DNA of 64,000 nt from Nocardioides soli (GTDB lineage Bacteria; Actinomycetota; Actinomycetes; Propionibacteriales; Nocardioidaceae): the NCBI RefSeq assembly GCF_014191495.1, contig NZ_JACHWR010000002.1:1674001-1738000 (forward strand), in the 5' to 3' direction. Positions within the stretch are counted from its first letter, which is position 1. Every line of letters starts with the position of its first letter. The translations under genes and the position numbers were made by a program. Shown piece after piece: positions 43,091 through 50,703 of this stretch. Below the pieces are notes generated by a model, which was not told where the DNA came from, made no database searches, and was given only the letters and a program-made list of their open reading frames with translations.

Positions 43091-44374
43091 ATGGAGAACC
43101 CCGACCTGTACGACGACGCCGCCCGCGAGCGGATCGTCGAGGAGCCCCGCAAGCGCGTCGACGCGCCGATTCGCACGCCGTTCGAGCGCGACCGGGCCCG
43201 CCTGGTGCACGCGGCCGCGTCCCGGCGGCTGGCCGCGAAGACCCAGGTGGTCGGCCCGCAGAGCGACGACTTCGTGCGCAACCGGCTGACGCACAGCCTC
43301 GAGGTGGCCCAGGTCGCCCGCGACCTCTCCCGGGCACTGGGCAGCCAGCCGGACATCGCCGAGACCGCGGCGCTGGCCCACGACCTCGGCCACCCGCCGT
43401 TCGGCCACAACGGCGAGCGCGTGCTGGCCGAGATGGGGGAGCCGTGCGGCGGCTTCGAGGGCAACGCGCAGACCCTGCGGCTGCTCACCCGGCTCGAGGC
43501 CAAGACCGTCGACGCCGCCGGGGCGTCGGTGGGGCTGAACCTGACCCGCGCGACGCTCGACGCCTGCACCAAGTACCCCTGGCCGCGGTCCGCCGCCGAG
43601 GAGCCGCGCGGCGTGCACGCCGACGGGTCGCCGCGCACGGTGCGCAAGTTCGGCGTCTACGAGGACGACCGTCCGGTCTTCGACTGGATGCGCCGCGGCG
43701 CCGACGGCACCCGCCAGTGCCTGGAGGCGCAGGTCATGGACCTCGCCGACGACGTCGCCTACTCCGTGCACGACGTCGAGGACGGCATCGTCGCCGGCCG
43801 CATCGACCTGGCCGCGATCGACCCGGCGGCGGTGTGGGAGACGGTGCGCGACTGGTACCTGCCCGACGCCACCGACGACGTCCTCGACGCCACGCTGGCC
43901 GAGCTGCGCGCCGTGGGTGGCTGGCCGAGCACGTCGTACGACGGGAGCCGGCGCTCGCTCGCGGCCCTGAAGAACCTCACCAGCGACGTGATCGGCCGGT
44001 TCTGCGGCGCCGTGCAGCACGCCACGTTCGCGGCCAGCGACGGGCCGTTCGTGCGCTACCGCGCCGACCTCGTGGTGCCGGAGGCGACCCGGCTGGAGAT
44101 CGCGGTGCTCAAGGGCATCGCCGCCCACTACGTCATGCGCGCCGACGACCGGGTCGCGCTGATGGAGCGGCAGCGCACCCTGCTCGGCGAGCTCGTCGAG
44201 GCGCTGGTCGAGCGCGGGCCCGACGCCCTGGAGCGGCCGTTCGCCGACGACTGGCTCGCCGCCGCCGACGACCTCGACCGGCTGCGCGTCGTGGTCGACC
44301 AGGTCGCCTCGCTCACCGACGCCAGCGCGGTCGCCCGGCACGCCGCCCTCTGCTCCTCCTCGTGGGAGTCCTAG
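43091..44374 (+). CDS. dgt: Deoxyguanosinetriphosphate triphosphohydrolase-like HD protein
   Basis: The 427-aa HD-domain dNTPase has RTPFERDRARLVHAAASRRL, NRLTHSLEVAQVARDL (His), ALAHDLGHPPFGHNGERVLA (HD motif) and DLADDVAYSVHDVEDGI (Asp). It would hydrolyse dNTPs to nucleosides plus tripolyphosphate. TAGGCT (43076-43081) lies 9 nt before the ATG. The stop codon TAG doubles as part of the next gene's -10 box. Confidence 0.93.
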   Translation: MENPDLYDDAARERIVEEPRKRVDAPIRTPFERDRARLVHAAASRRLAAKTQVVGPQSDDFVRNRLTHSLEVAQVARDLSRALGSQPDIAETAALAHDLGHPPFGHNGERVLAEMGEPCGGFEGNAQTLRLLTRLEAKTVDAAGASVGLNLTRATLDACTKYPWPRSAAEEPRGVHADGSPRTVRKFGVYEDDRPVFDWMRRGADGTRQCLEAQVMDLADDVAYSVHDVEDGIVAGRIDLAAIDPAAVWETVRDWYLPDATDDVLDATLAELRAVGGWPSTSYDGSRRSLAALKNLTSDVIGRFCGAVQHATFAASDGPFVRYRADLVVPEATRLEIAVLKGIAAHYVMRADDRVALMERQRTLLGELVEALVERGPDALERPFADDWLAAADDLDRLRVVVDQVASLTDASAVARHAALCSSSWES

Positions 44375-44377
44375 TCT
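44372..44377 (+). promoter_or_regulatory. -10 box (TAGTCT) overlapping the dgt stop codon
   Basis: TAGTCT starts at the dgt stop TAG and is followed by 7 nt and GTG 44385, giving a leaderless dehydrogenase transcript. Confidence 0.45.
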
Positions 44378-44384
44378 CGGCAGC

Positions 44385-45299
44385 GTGACCGACCGACTCG
44401 TCTGGCTGCCGTTCGACCCCGCCGACCTGGGCGACCCGCCGTCCGGGCTGCGCTACGAGCGGGTTGACCCGACCGAGCACGTGCCCGACGGCGTCGCCGA
44501 CGTGCGCTTCTACGTGCCGCCGTACCAGGTCGGACCGCGGGTCGCCGAGGTGCTGTCGCGGATGACCAGCCTGGAGGTCGTCCAGACGATGACCGCCGGC
44601 GTCGACAACATCCGCCCGCACCTGCCCGAGGGCGTCACGCTGTGCAACGGTCGCGGCATCCACGACGCCTCGACGGCCGAGCTGGCGCTCACCCTGATCC
44701 TGGCCAGCCTGCGCGGCGTCCCGGGCTTCGTGCGCGACCAGGACCGGCACCGCTGGCACTCCGGATGGCACCCCGCTCTGGCCGACAAGCGGGTGCTGAT
44801 CGTCGGGTACGGCGCCGTCGGCGAGGCGATCGAGCGCCGGCTGCTGCCCTTCGAGGTCGAGGTGGTGCGGGTCGCCCGCCGTGCTCGCGACGGCGTGCAC
44901 GCCATCGACGACCTGCCCGGGCTGCTGCCCGAGGTGGACGTCGTGGTGCTCGTCGTACCCCTCACCGACGCGACCCGGGGCCTGGTCGACGCCGGGTTCC
45001 TGGCCGCGATGAAGGACGGCGCGCTGCTGGTCAACGTCGCCCGGGGCGCGGTCGTCGACACGCCCGCGCTGATCGAGGCGCTCGACACCGGCCGCCTCCT
45101 CGCGGCCATCGACGTCGCCGAGATCGAGCCGCTGCCCGAGGACCACGCGCTCTGGGACGCGCCCAACCTGCTGATCTCCCCGCACGTCGGCGGCGCGAGC
45201 AGCGCGATGTGGCCGCGCGCGCAGCGCCTCGTGCTCGAGCAGCTCCGCCGCTACGCCGCCGGCGAGGAGCTCCTCAACGTGATGTCCGGCGAGTACTAG
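44385..45299 (+). CDS. D-isomer-specific 2-hydroxyacid dehydrogenase
   Basis: The 304-aa NAD(P)-dependent dehydrogenase has a Rossmann motif VLIVGYGAVGEAIERR near 140, VNVARGAVVDTPALIEAL (Arg), VAEIEPLPEDHALWDAPNLL (Glu) and ISPHVGGASSAMW (His), the catalytic triad. The substrate is not deducible. It lies between dgt and dnaG, an insertion relative to the mycobacterial dgt-dnaG neighbourhood. Confidence 0.88.
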   Translation: MTDRLVWLPFDPADLGDPPSGLRYERVDPTEHVPDGVADVRFYVPPYQVGPRVAEVLSRMTSLEVVQTMTAGVDNIRPHLPEGVTLCNGRGIHDASTAELALTLILASLRGVPGFVRDQDRHRWHSGWHPALADKRVLIVGYGAVGEAIERRLLPFEVEVVRVARRARDGVHAIDDLPGLLPEVDVVVLVVPLTDATRGLVDAGFLAAMKDGALLVNVARGAVVDTPALIEALDTGRLLAAIDVAEIEPLPEDHALWDAPNLLISPHVGGASSAMWPRAQRLVLEQLRRYAAGEELLNVMSGEY

Positions 45300-45314
45300 C
45301 ACGCACCCCGCCCG

Positions 45315-45320
45315 TAGGAT
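45315..45320 (+). promoter_or_regulatory. -10 box (TAGGAT) for leaderless dnaG
   Basis: TAGGAT is followed by 6 nt and GTG 45327. Confidence 0.45.
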
Positions 45321-45326
45321 CACGGC

Positions 45327-48143
45327 GTGGCAGGACGGATCCGCGAGGAGGACATCGCCGAGGTGCGCGAGAAGGCGCGCATCGACGACGTGGTCTCGCA
45401 GTACGTCACGCTCCGCAACGCCGGCGGAGGGTCCCAGAAGGGGCTCTGCCCCTTCCACGATGAGAAGTCGCCGTCGTTCAACGTCAACCCGGGCCGGGGC
45501 TTCTTCCACTGCCTGGCAGGGGAGACCCGGGTCCTGACCTGGGACGGGCCCCGCGAGATCCGTGAGCTCGCGGGTGGGACGCACCGGGTCCTCGGGGCGC
45601 GGGGCGACTGGCTCGAGGCGCCGTTCAAGTCGTACGGCGTTCAGCAACTGCACCGCATCGTGGTCACGCGCAACCGGCAGCGGAAGGAGCTCTTCGCCAC
45701 CGACGGCCACCGCTGGTTCGTGCGATCCGGGAGGGACCGGAAGAAGCGCCGCGAAGTCCTCACCGCGGATCTGAAGTCCGGTGACCGCCTGGCTTCGACA
45801 TTTCCGCGCTCGCGGATCCAGCGAACCACCCCGTCGCCGTTCGGCATCGCCCACGGGTTCACGTACGGCGACGGCACGCGATCCGGTACCGGGAGCATGG
45901 CCCTGCTGTGCCCGCCGAAGGACCTGGCGATGCTGAAGTGGTTCCCGAACAGCCACACGTCGGCGTCCGGCGACAACCTGCTCGTCCACCACCTGCCGCG
46001 CTTCTTCAAGGACCTGCCCCCTCTGGACGAGTCGGTGTCCTACCTCTACGGATGGCTGGCCGGCTACTTCGCGGCCGACGGATGCGTGGCAGAGGACGGC
46101 ACCGTCATCCTCAACTCGGCCCGTCGCGAGGACCTCGAGTTCGTCCGCACCGTGTGCACCCGGCTGGGCATCGCGACGTACGGGATCACGTCGCAGTCAC
46201 GCGTGGGGCTGGGCACGGAGGCGACCGATCTGTTCCGCGTCCACTTCGTGAACGACGACCTCACCGAGGACTTCTTCCTGCTGGACAGCCATCGACAGAG
46301 GTTCGTCGATGCAGAGAGGAAGTTCGCCCGCCTGGGCTGGGTGGTGCAGTCCGTCGAGCCCACCGACCGGGTGGAGGAAGTCTTCTGTGCCGAGGTCGAG
46401 GACGGCCACGCCTTCGTCCTCGAGGACAACATCCTCACCGGCAACTGCTTCGGCTGCGGAGAAGGTGGCGACGTCATCACCTTCCTGATGAAGATCGACG
46501 GCCTCAGCTTCGGCGAGGCGGTCGAGCGGCTCGCCGAGAAGGTCGGCGTGGTGGTGCGCCGGGAGGACGACGGGTTCGGCGGCCGGGACGACCGCCCCAA
46601 GGGCCCCCAGCGCGGCCGGCTGATCGAGGCGCACAAGGTGGCGCAGCTCTACTACGCCGAGCAGCTCGGCACTCCCGACGCGCTGGCCGCCCGGCAGTTC
46701 CTCGCCGAGCGGGGCTTCGACCAGGCCGCGGCCGAGACCTTCGGCATCGGTTTCGCCCCGCGCGAGGGCGAGGCGCTCTTCAAGCACCTGCGCGGCCGCG
46801 GGTTCACCCAGGAGGAGACGGTCGAGGCCGGCCTGGTGGCGGTCGGCCGCTCGGCGTACGACCGGTTCCGGGGGCGGCTGCTCTGGCCGATCCGCGACGC
46901 TAGCGGAGACACGATCGGCTTCGGCGCGCGGCGGATCTTCGACGACGACCGCATCGAGGCGAAGTACCTCAACACCCCCGAGACCAAGATCTACAAGAAG
47001 TCCCAGGTGCTCTACGGCCTCGACCTGGCGCGGCGCGAGATCGGCCGGTCGTCGCAGGCGGTGATCGTCGAGGGCTACACCGATGTGATGGCCTGCCATC
47101 TCGCGGGCGTCGGCACGGCGGTCGCGACCTGCGGCACGGCGTTCGGCGACGACCACGCGCGGGTGCTGCGGCGCTTCCTCAACGACCACGAGGAGTTTCG
47201 CGGCGAGGTGATCTTCACCTTCGACGGCGACGCGGCCGGGCAGAAGGCGGCGGTCCGCGCCTTCGGCGGCGACCAGAACTTCGTCTCCCAGACCTACGTC
47301 TCCGTCGAGCCCGACGGCCTCGACCCGTGCGACCTGCGCATCAAGAAGGGCGACGCCGCGGTGCGCGAGCTGGTCGCCCGTCGGGTGCCGCTCTACCGGT
47401 TCGTGCTCTCCAACATCGTCGCCAAGTACGACCTCGACCGCGCCGACGGCCGCATCGACGCGCTGCGTGAGGGCGCCCGCCTGGTCTCGAGCATCCGCGA
47501 CCGGTCGAAGGTCGACGCCTTCGCCCGCGAGCTCGCCGGGATGGTCGGCGTCGACCCCGACGAGGCCCGGGCCGAGGTGCGCAGGTCCGCCTCCCGACAG
47601 GCCCGCGACGCCGGCGGCCCCGGTGCCGGGCAGCCCGCGGCCGCTCCGCCGCGCTCCAACGTCCCGGACCTCCGCGACCCGCGCTTCTCGATCGAGCGCG
47701 AGACGCTCAAGCTGGTCATCCAGCACCCGATGACGATCGGCCGGCTCACCTCCGACGTCGGCCCCGACGACTTCACGCACCCGACGTACCGCGCCGTCTG
47801 GGAGATCGTCGCCGCAGCCGGCGGGCCCACCGCGGGCGCCGGCGACGCGGGCTGGGCGACCCGGCTGCGCGACGCCGCGGCCGACCCGGCGGTCTCGTCG
47901 GCGATCAGCGCGCTCGGCGTCGAGCCGCTGATGAAGGAGCCCGACGCGGCGTACGTCGCCCAGTACCTGCTGCGGCTCCAGGAGCTCACCGTGGCCCGGC
48001 GGATCGGCGACATCAAGTCCAAGCTGCAGCGCACCAACCCCGTCGAGAACCCCGAGGTGTTCAACCGGATGTTCGGAGAGCTGGCCGCCCTGGAGGCGCA
48101 CCGCCGCGCGCTGCGCGACCGCCTGACGGGGCCGGCCGAGTGA
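45327..48143 (+). CDS. dnaG: DNA primase DnaG, interrupted by an intein
   Basis: Primase that lays RNA primers at the replication fork. The 938-aa precursor should splice to 626 aa. The exteins carry the CHC2 zinc finger, split as CPFHDEKSPSF...FFH before and CFGCGEGGD after the intein. The TOPRIM domain follows (VIVEGYTDVMACHLAGVGTA, TFDGDAAGQKAA), then a DnaB-binding C-terminal domain (about 780-935). Without splicing the zinc site is disrupted, so function depends on it. It overlaps the next gene by 4 nt. Confidence 0.95.
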   Translation: MAGRIREEDIAEVREKARIDDVVSQYVTLRNAGGGSQKGLCPFHDEKSPSFNVNPGRGFFHCLAGETRVLTWDGPREIRELAGGTHRVLGARGDWLEAPFKSYGVQQLHRIVVTRNRQRKELFATDGHRWFVRSGRDRKKRREVLTADLKSGDRLASTFPRSRIQRTTPSPFGIAHGFTYGDGTRSGTGSMALLCPPKDLAMLKWFPNSHTSASGDNLLVHHLPRFFKDLPPLDESVSYLYGWLAGYFAADGCVAEDGTVILNSARREDLEFVRTVCTRLGIATYGITSQSRVGLGTEATDLFRVHFVNDDLTEDFFLLDSHRQRFVDAERKFARLGWVVQSVEPTDRVEEVFCAEVEDGHAFVLEDNILTGNCFGCGEGGDVITFLMKIDGLSFGEAVERLAEKVGVVVRREDDGFGGRDDRPKGPQRGRLIEAHKVAQLYYAEQLGTPDALAARQFLAERGFDQAAAETFGIGFAPREGEALFKHLRGRGFTQEETVEAGLVAVGRSAYDRFRGRLLWPIRDASGDTIGFGARRIFDDDRIEAKYLNTPETKIYKKSQVLYGLDLARREIGRSSQAVIVEGYTDVMACHLAGVGTAVATCGTAFGDDHARVLRRFLNDHEEFRGEVIFTFDGDAAGQKAAVRAFGGDQNFVSQTYVSVEPDGLDPCDLRIKKGDAAVRELVARRVPLYRFVLSNIVAKYDLDRADGRIDALREGARLVSSIRDRSKVDAFARELAGMVGVDPDEARAEVRRSASRQARDAGGPGAGQPAAAPPRSNVPDLRDPRFSIERETLKLVIQHPMTIGRLTSDVGPDDFTHPTYRAVWEIVAAAGGPTAGAGDAGWATRLRDAAADPAVSSAISALGVEPLMKEPDAAYVAQYLLRLQELTVARRIGDIKSKLQRTNPVENPEVFNRMFGELAALEAHRRALRDRLTGPAE
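45510..46445 (+). mobile_element. DnaG intein with LAGLIDADG homing endonuclease (312 aa)
   Basis: The intein starts at Cys62 (CLAGETRVLTWDGPREI) and ends EDGHAFVLEDNILTGN before extein Cys+1. Block A, a splicing-domain block B (LFATDGHRWFVRSG) and C-terminal blocks F/G are visible. The endonuclease signature is YGWLAGYFAADGCV near precursor residue 240; a second LAGLIDADG copy is not obvious. The penultimate residue is Gly rather than the usual His. The insertion falls exactly between the zinc-finger ligands. Confidence 0.92.
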
Positions 48144-48664
48144 GCCCGCTCTTCCGCCGCGAGCGGACCCCGGTGCGCGTCGAGCGCGGTGAGCGGCTGC
48201 TCGCCGACGCCGTCGCGGCGGACGCGCGCCTCGGCGGCACCCGCGACGCGCTGTACGTCGTCCGCACCCTCGGCCACGACCGCCTCGGCCTCGAGGAGAC
48301 CGTGCGGATCCCGTGGGAGCAGGTCCAGGCCGCCGACTGGGACCAGGACACCTCGACGCTCCGGGTCAGCGAGGTCGGCGCCTGGGGGGAGCGGCGCCCC
48401 GAGCACACCTTCAACCTCACCGAGCCCGGGCGGCTGCTCGAGCTGGTGCGCGAGCGCGTCACCGCCAGCGTCGTGCTCCAGCGGCACGTCCCGGTCGACG
48501 GCCGGCGCGGGGTGCGCGTGATCGCCCGCCGTGCGCCCCGGGGAGACCAGCCGATCGCCTGGTTCTACGAGTACGACGAGGGCGTCGACCCCGACGATCC
48601 CGCCGTCCGCCGCGCCGCCGCGGAGGCGTTCGCCGAGGCCCGCGCCGCCGTCGGCGCCGACTGA
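48140..48664 (+). CDS. Conserved hypothetical protein downstream of dnaG
   Basis: The 174-aa cytoplasmic protein overlaps dnaG by 4 nt. It has RRERTPVRVERGERLLADAV, TRDALYVVRTLGHDRLGLEE, IPWEQVQAADWDQDTSTLRV and WFYEYDEGVDPDDPAVR. It resembles the short beta-rich proteins found after dnaG in other actinobacteria. Function unknown. Confidence 0.75.
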   Translation: MSPLFRRERTPVRVERGERLLADAVAADARLGGTRDALYVVRTLGHDRLGLEETVRIPWEQVQAADWDQDTSTLRVSEVGAWGERRPEHTFNLTEPGRLLELVRERVTASVVLQRHVPVDGRRGVRVIARRAPRGDQPIAWFYEYDEGVDPDDPAVRRAAAEAFAEARAAVGAD

Positions 48665-48716
48665 CACCTCGATTTCCGCTGCTGCCGGCCGATTGCTAAC
48701 CTGTGCGGGCGCACGA

Positions 48717-48789
48717 TCCCCTGTAGCTCAACTGGCAGAGCATTCGGCTGTTAACCGGAGGGTTGTTGGTTCGAGTCCAACCGGGGGAG
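48717..48789 (+). tRNA. tRNA-Asn (anticodon GTT)
   Basis: The 73-nt cloverleaf has a 7-bp acceptor stem (TCCCCTG with CGGGGGA, one G-U), D stem GCTC, anticodon loop CTGTTAA, T arm GTTGG-TTCGAGT-CCAAC and discriminator G. CCA is not encoded. Its 3' half appears to be the attachment site of the provirus to the right. Confidence 0.95.
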
Positions 48790-49053
48790 CGTTACCTCCT
48801 CCAACGGAGGCAAGAGATCGCCCGGCTCCACGTCCAGGAGCCGGGCGATCTTCATTAGCTCAGGGATCGTGATCGACGTCTCGCCGCGCACCTTCTTCCC
48901 GGCCGTCGACTGACCAATGCCAAGCGCCCGGCCGAGCTGGACCTGAGTGATCCGCTTGCGCCACATCAGCTGGTGAATCCGAGCGCCGACCTCGTCCGCG
49001 ACCTCCTGCTCGTCGACGAGCAGGGCCTCTTCAATCTCCACGATGTTCGCCAT
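48751..49053 (-). CDS. XRE-family repressor whose C-terminus reads antisense through tRNA-Asn
   Basis: The 100-aa protein has helix-turn-helix ITQVQLGRALGIGQSTAGKK preceded by a helical N-terminus (ANIVEIEEALLVDEQEVADE). It is a likely lysogeny repressor. The last 12 or so codons (PRLDSNQQPSG, stop TAA at 48753) lie within the tRNA-Asn gene, so the reading frame is completed by the attachment site. A perfect 15-bp palindrome (48815-48829 with 48837-48851) lies in its coding region. ATG 49053 is chosen; ATG 49068 and 49119 are alternatives and none has an SD. Confidence 0.75.
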   Translation of the reverse strand: MANIVEIEEALLVDEQEVADEVGARIHQLMWRKRITQVQLGRALGIGQSTAGKKVRGETSITIPELMKIARLLDVEPGDLLPPLEEVTLPRLDSNQQPSG

Positions 49054-49155
49054 GTTCGCAGAGTACATCTGTGGCGCCCGAATGGTTGATAAATGCCCAG
49101 AAGTCTCGGCGTGTCTCATCGTTATTAGTCAAATAATCGCTCATAGTTCCTATCC
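49054..49155. promoter_or_regulatory. AT-rich divergent control region (lysogeny switch)
   Basis: The gap between the repressor and excisionase-like genes is clearly AT-richer than its surroundings. It holds an imperfect palindrome CGTTATTAGTCAAATAATCG (about 49120-49139), a likely operator. CATAGT (49142-49147) ends 8 nt before ATG 49156, a leaderless-type -10 for the rightward gene. Confidence 0.45.
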
Positions 49156-49323
49156 ATGAGCGGACTCATGACGGTGCCGGAGGTTGCGGATCAGCTGCGC
49201 GTTCACCCGGTCACGGTGCGGCGTTGGATCAAGGATGGGTCACTTCCGGCGGTGAAGGTGGGCCGGGACTACCGGATCCAGGCCGCGGTTGTCGAAGCGC
49301 TGGTGACGGGCGGGGCCTCGTGA
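49156..49323 (+). CDS. Excisionase-like helix-turn-helix protein
   Basis: The 55-aa MerR/HTH_17-type protein has MTVPEVADQLRVHPVTVRRW, then IKDGSLPAVKVGRDYRI. This is the fold of phage excisionases (Xis) that bend att DNA and bias the integrase toward excision. It is the first rightward gene opposite the XRE repressor. The next gene overlaps its stop by 4 nt. Confidence 0.75.
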   Translation: MSGLMTVPEVADQLRVHPVTVRRWIKDGSLPAVKVGRDYRIQAAVVEALVTGGAS

Positions 49324-49421
49324 CCGGCCTGGTGGTCGCGCTGACCTACGTCCTCCAGGCTGTGGGCGTCTGTGGCCTGGGCTGGGGCGCGGTCATCGCG
49401 CTCCGAGCTCGCGAGTGGTAG
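49320..49421 (+). CDS. Tiny membrane protein (33 aa)
   Basis: Starts GTG 49320 overlapping the excisionase stop (GTGA). A single hydrophobic segment (VVALTYVLQAVGVCGLGWGA) precedes ALRAREW. Function unknown. Confidence 0.5.
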   Translation: MTGLVVALTYVLQAVGVCGLGWGAVIALRAREW

Positions 49422-49423
49422 CC

Positions 49424-49606
49424 GTGGCCACCCGGCAGTCCCCAGCCGAGCGTCGCGTGGCCGAGATCGAGGCCTGGACCGCAAACCAGGAGCGCACGCG
49501 GGCGGCGTACGTCGCCAGCACGGCACCTGCCCCGGTGAAACCGCGGTGCACCGGGTGCGGTCGGCGGACGTACCACCGCTCCGGCCTCTGCAAGGAGTGC
49601 CGGTGA
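49424..49606 (+). CDS. Small zinc-ribbon protein
   Basis: The 60-aa basic protein ends CTGCGRRTYHRSGLCKECR, two CxxC pairs that should bind zinc. Start GTG 49424 or 49415. It lies directly before the early replication-type gene and overlaps it by 4 nt. Function unknown. Confidence 0.6.
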   Translation: MATRQSPAERRVAEIEAWTANQERTRAAYVASTAPAPVKPRCTGCGRRTYHRSGLCKECR

Positions 49607-50193
49607 TCGACGTCAACGGGCCGCGGCCGGCCGTCTCCTGGGCTACAAGCTTGCCGCGCGAGTGGACAACGACGCGTGAGCGCCTGGTGCTCTTGCTGCT
49701 CGCATTCGATACCTACGATCAGCGACCGCCCTTCTGGTGCAGCCCGAAGCTCGAGGACTTGGCTCGCTCTGCCGGCGAGCACAAGGGGCGGATCGTCGAA
49801 GCGATCGACGAGCTCGTGAAGCCGACTGAGATCAGGCCGGCCCTCGTCGAGAAGATCGCGGGCACCGGCCGGCGCCGTTCGAAGTACCGGCTCCTGGTCG
49901 AGCCCGAGCTCTATTACGCGGACCACTACGAAGATTCGCGGTCCGGCAGAGCGGACCACAACTCAACGGAGTTGTGGTCCGCTCTGCCGGACCGCAACAG
50001 CCCGCGTAGTGGTCCGCGTAGTGGTCCGCGTAGTGGTCCGCGTAGTGGTCCGGCCCCACGGACCACTCCACTCCACTCCACTCCAACGGGTCATTCATCT
50101 GCCTCCGTAACTGGTCCGCGCGCGAGCCCGACCGATGGCTATGACCCGCCCGGATTCACCCCCCCCCTGTTCGACGACGGGATGAATGAATGA
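49603..50193 (+). CDS. Early viral protein, winged-helix-like; carries origin-like repeats
   Basis: The 196-aa protein has an N-terminal region resembling a replication/HTH protein (WTTTRERLVLLLLAFDTYDQ, LEDLARSAGEHKGRIVEAID, RRRSKYRLLVEPELYY). The C-terminal half is low-complexity (four RSGP units). The DNA of that half holds a 27-bp perfect palindrome and iterons, so the gene may encode an initiator with its origin embedded, as in many small replicons. The initiator role is inference; no HUH or polymerase motif is present. GTG 49603 follows AAGGAG. Confidence 0.6.
   Translation: MIDVNGPRPAVSWATSLPREWTTTRERLVLLLLAFDTYDQRPPFWCSPKLEDLARSAGEHKGRIVEAIDELVKPTEIRPALVEKIAGTGRRRSKYRLLVEPELYYADHYEDSRSGRADHNSTELWSALPDRNSPRSGPRSGPRSGPRSGPAPRTTPLHSTPTGHSSASVTGPRASPTDGYDPPGFTPPLFDDGMNE
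49918..50085. repeat. Candidate replication origin: 27-bp palindrome plus 12-bp iterons
   Basis: Arms 49938-49964 and 49969-49995 are perfectly complementary over 27 bp with a 4-nt loop (AACG). Four exact tandem copies of CGCGTAGTGGTC follow at 50003-50050. An inverted copy GCGGACCACTACG is at 49918-49930, and the palindrome itself contains GTGGTCCGC in both orientations. A (CTCCA)4 run follows at 50066-50085. Such iterons plus a cruciform fit an initiator-binding origin, though packaging or transcriptional roles are possible. Confidence 0.65.
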
Positions 50194-50660
50194 GAAGCAG
50201 CTGGCCAGCCCTCACACCAGACCAGGCGAAGGAGCTCGCCCGGTTCATCAACTCGCTTCGGCGTGACTGGGATGTGCCGGGGGTGTTCTCACAGCTCGGC
50301 CGGGCCCGCGATCGCGCGCCGGGCCCGGAGTTGGCGATCGCCGCGATCAGGGCCGCGATGAGCGCGCACAACCGCACGCCGGCCGTGATCGGCATGGACG
50401 GCGAGCACTGGCGCACCCCGGCCGGGACCTCGAGGCCCCGGGCCGTCGACCCGGCCGAGCTGTGCCGGGTCTGCGGACACCCGGAGCCGCGCTGCCGGGA
50501 GCTGCGCGAGCGGCCCAGCGACGGCCACCGCCGGGAGCTGCCCGGCGACGGCGCGCCGGTCGACGCGTCCACCGGCGAGCTCGCGGCGCCGGTCGACCAC
50601 TCGGCCCACCGCGCCCAGCTACGAGAGCTCATGGACGCCGCCCTGGCGATGCCCGACTGA
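50190..50660 (+). CDS. Hypothetical early viral protein with a Cys cluster
   Basis: The 156-aa protein starts with ATG overlapping the preceding stop. It has LTPDQAKELARFINSLRRDW, ELAIAAIRAAMSAHNRTPAV and a zinc-like ELCRVCGHPEPRCRELRERP. This resembles actinophage early proteins of unknown role that act near replication genes. Confidence 0.6.
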   Translation: MRSSWPALTPDQAKELARFINSLRRDWDVPGVFSQLGRARDRAPGPELAIAAIRAAMSAHNRTPAVIGMDGEHWRTPAGTSRPRAVDPAELCRVCGHPEPRCRELRERPSDGHRRELPGDGAPVDASTGELAAPVDHSAHRAQLRELMDAALAMPD

Positions 50661-50703
50661 CGCACGAGTGACACGGATTCCCAACCACAGAAGGAGATTC
50701 ACC

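Noticed and set aside
50003..50050. Tandem 12-bp repeats as a CRISPR array
   Set aside because: Repeats are contiguous with no spacers and no cas genes; they fit iterons or coding repeats.
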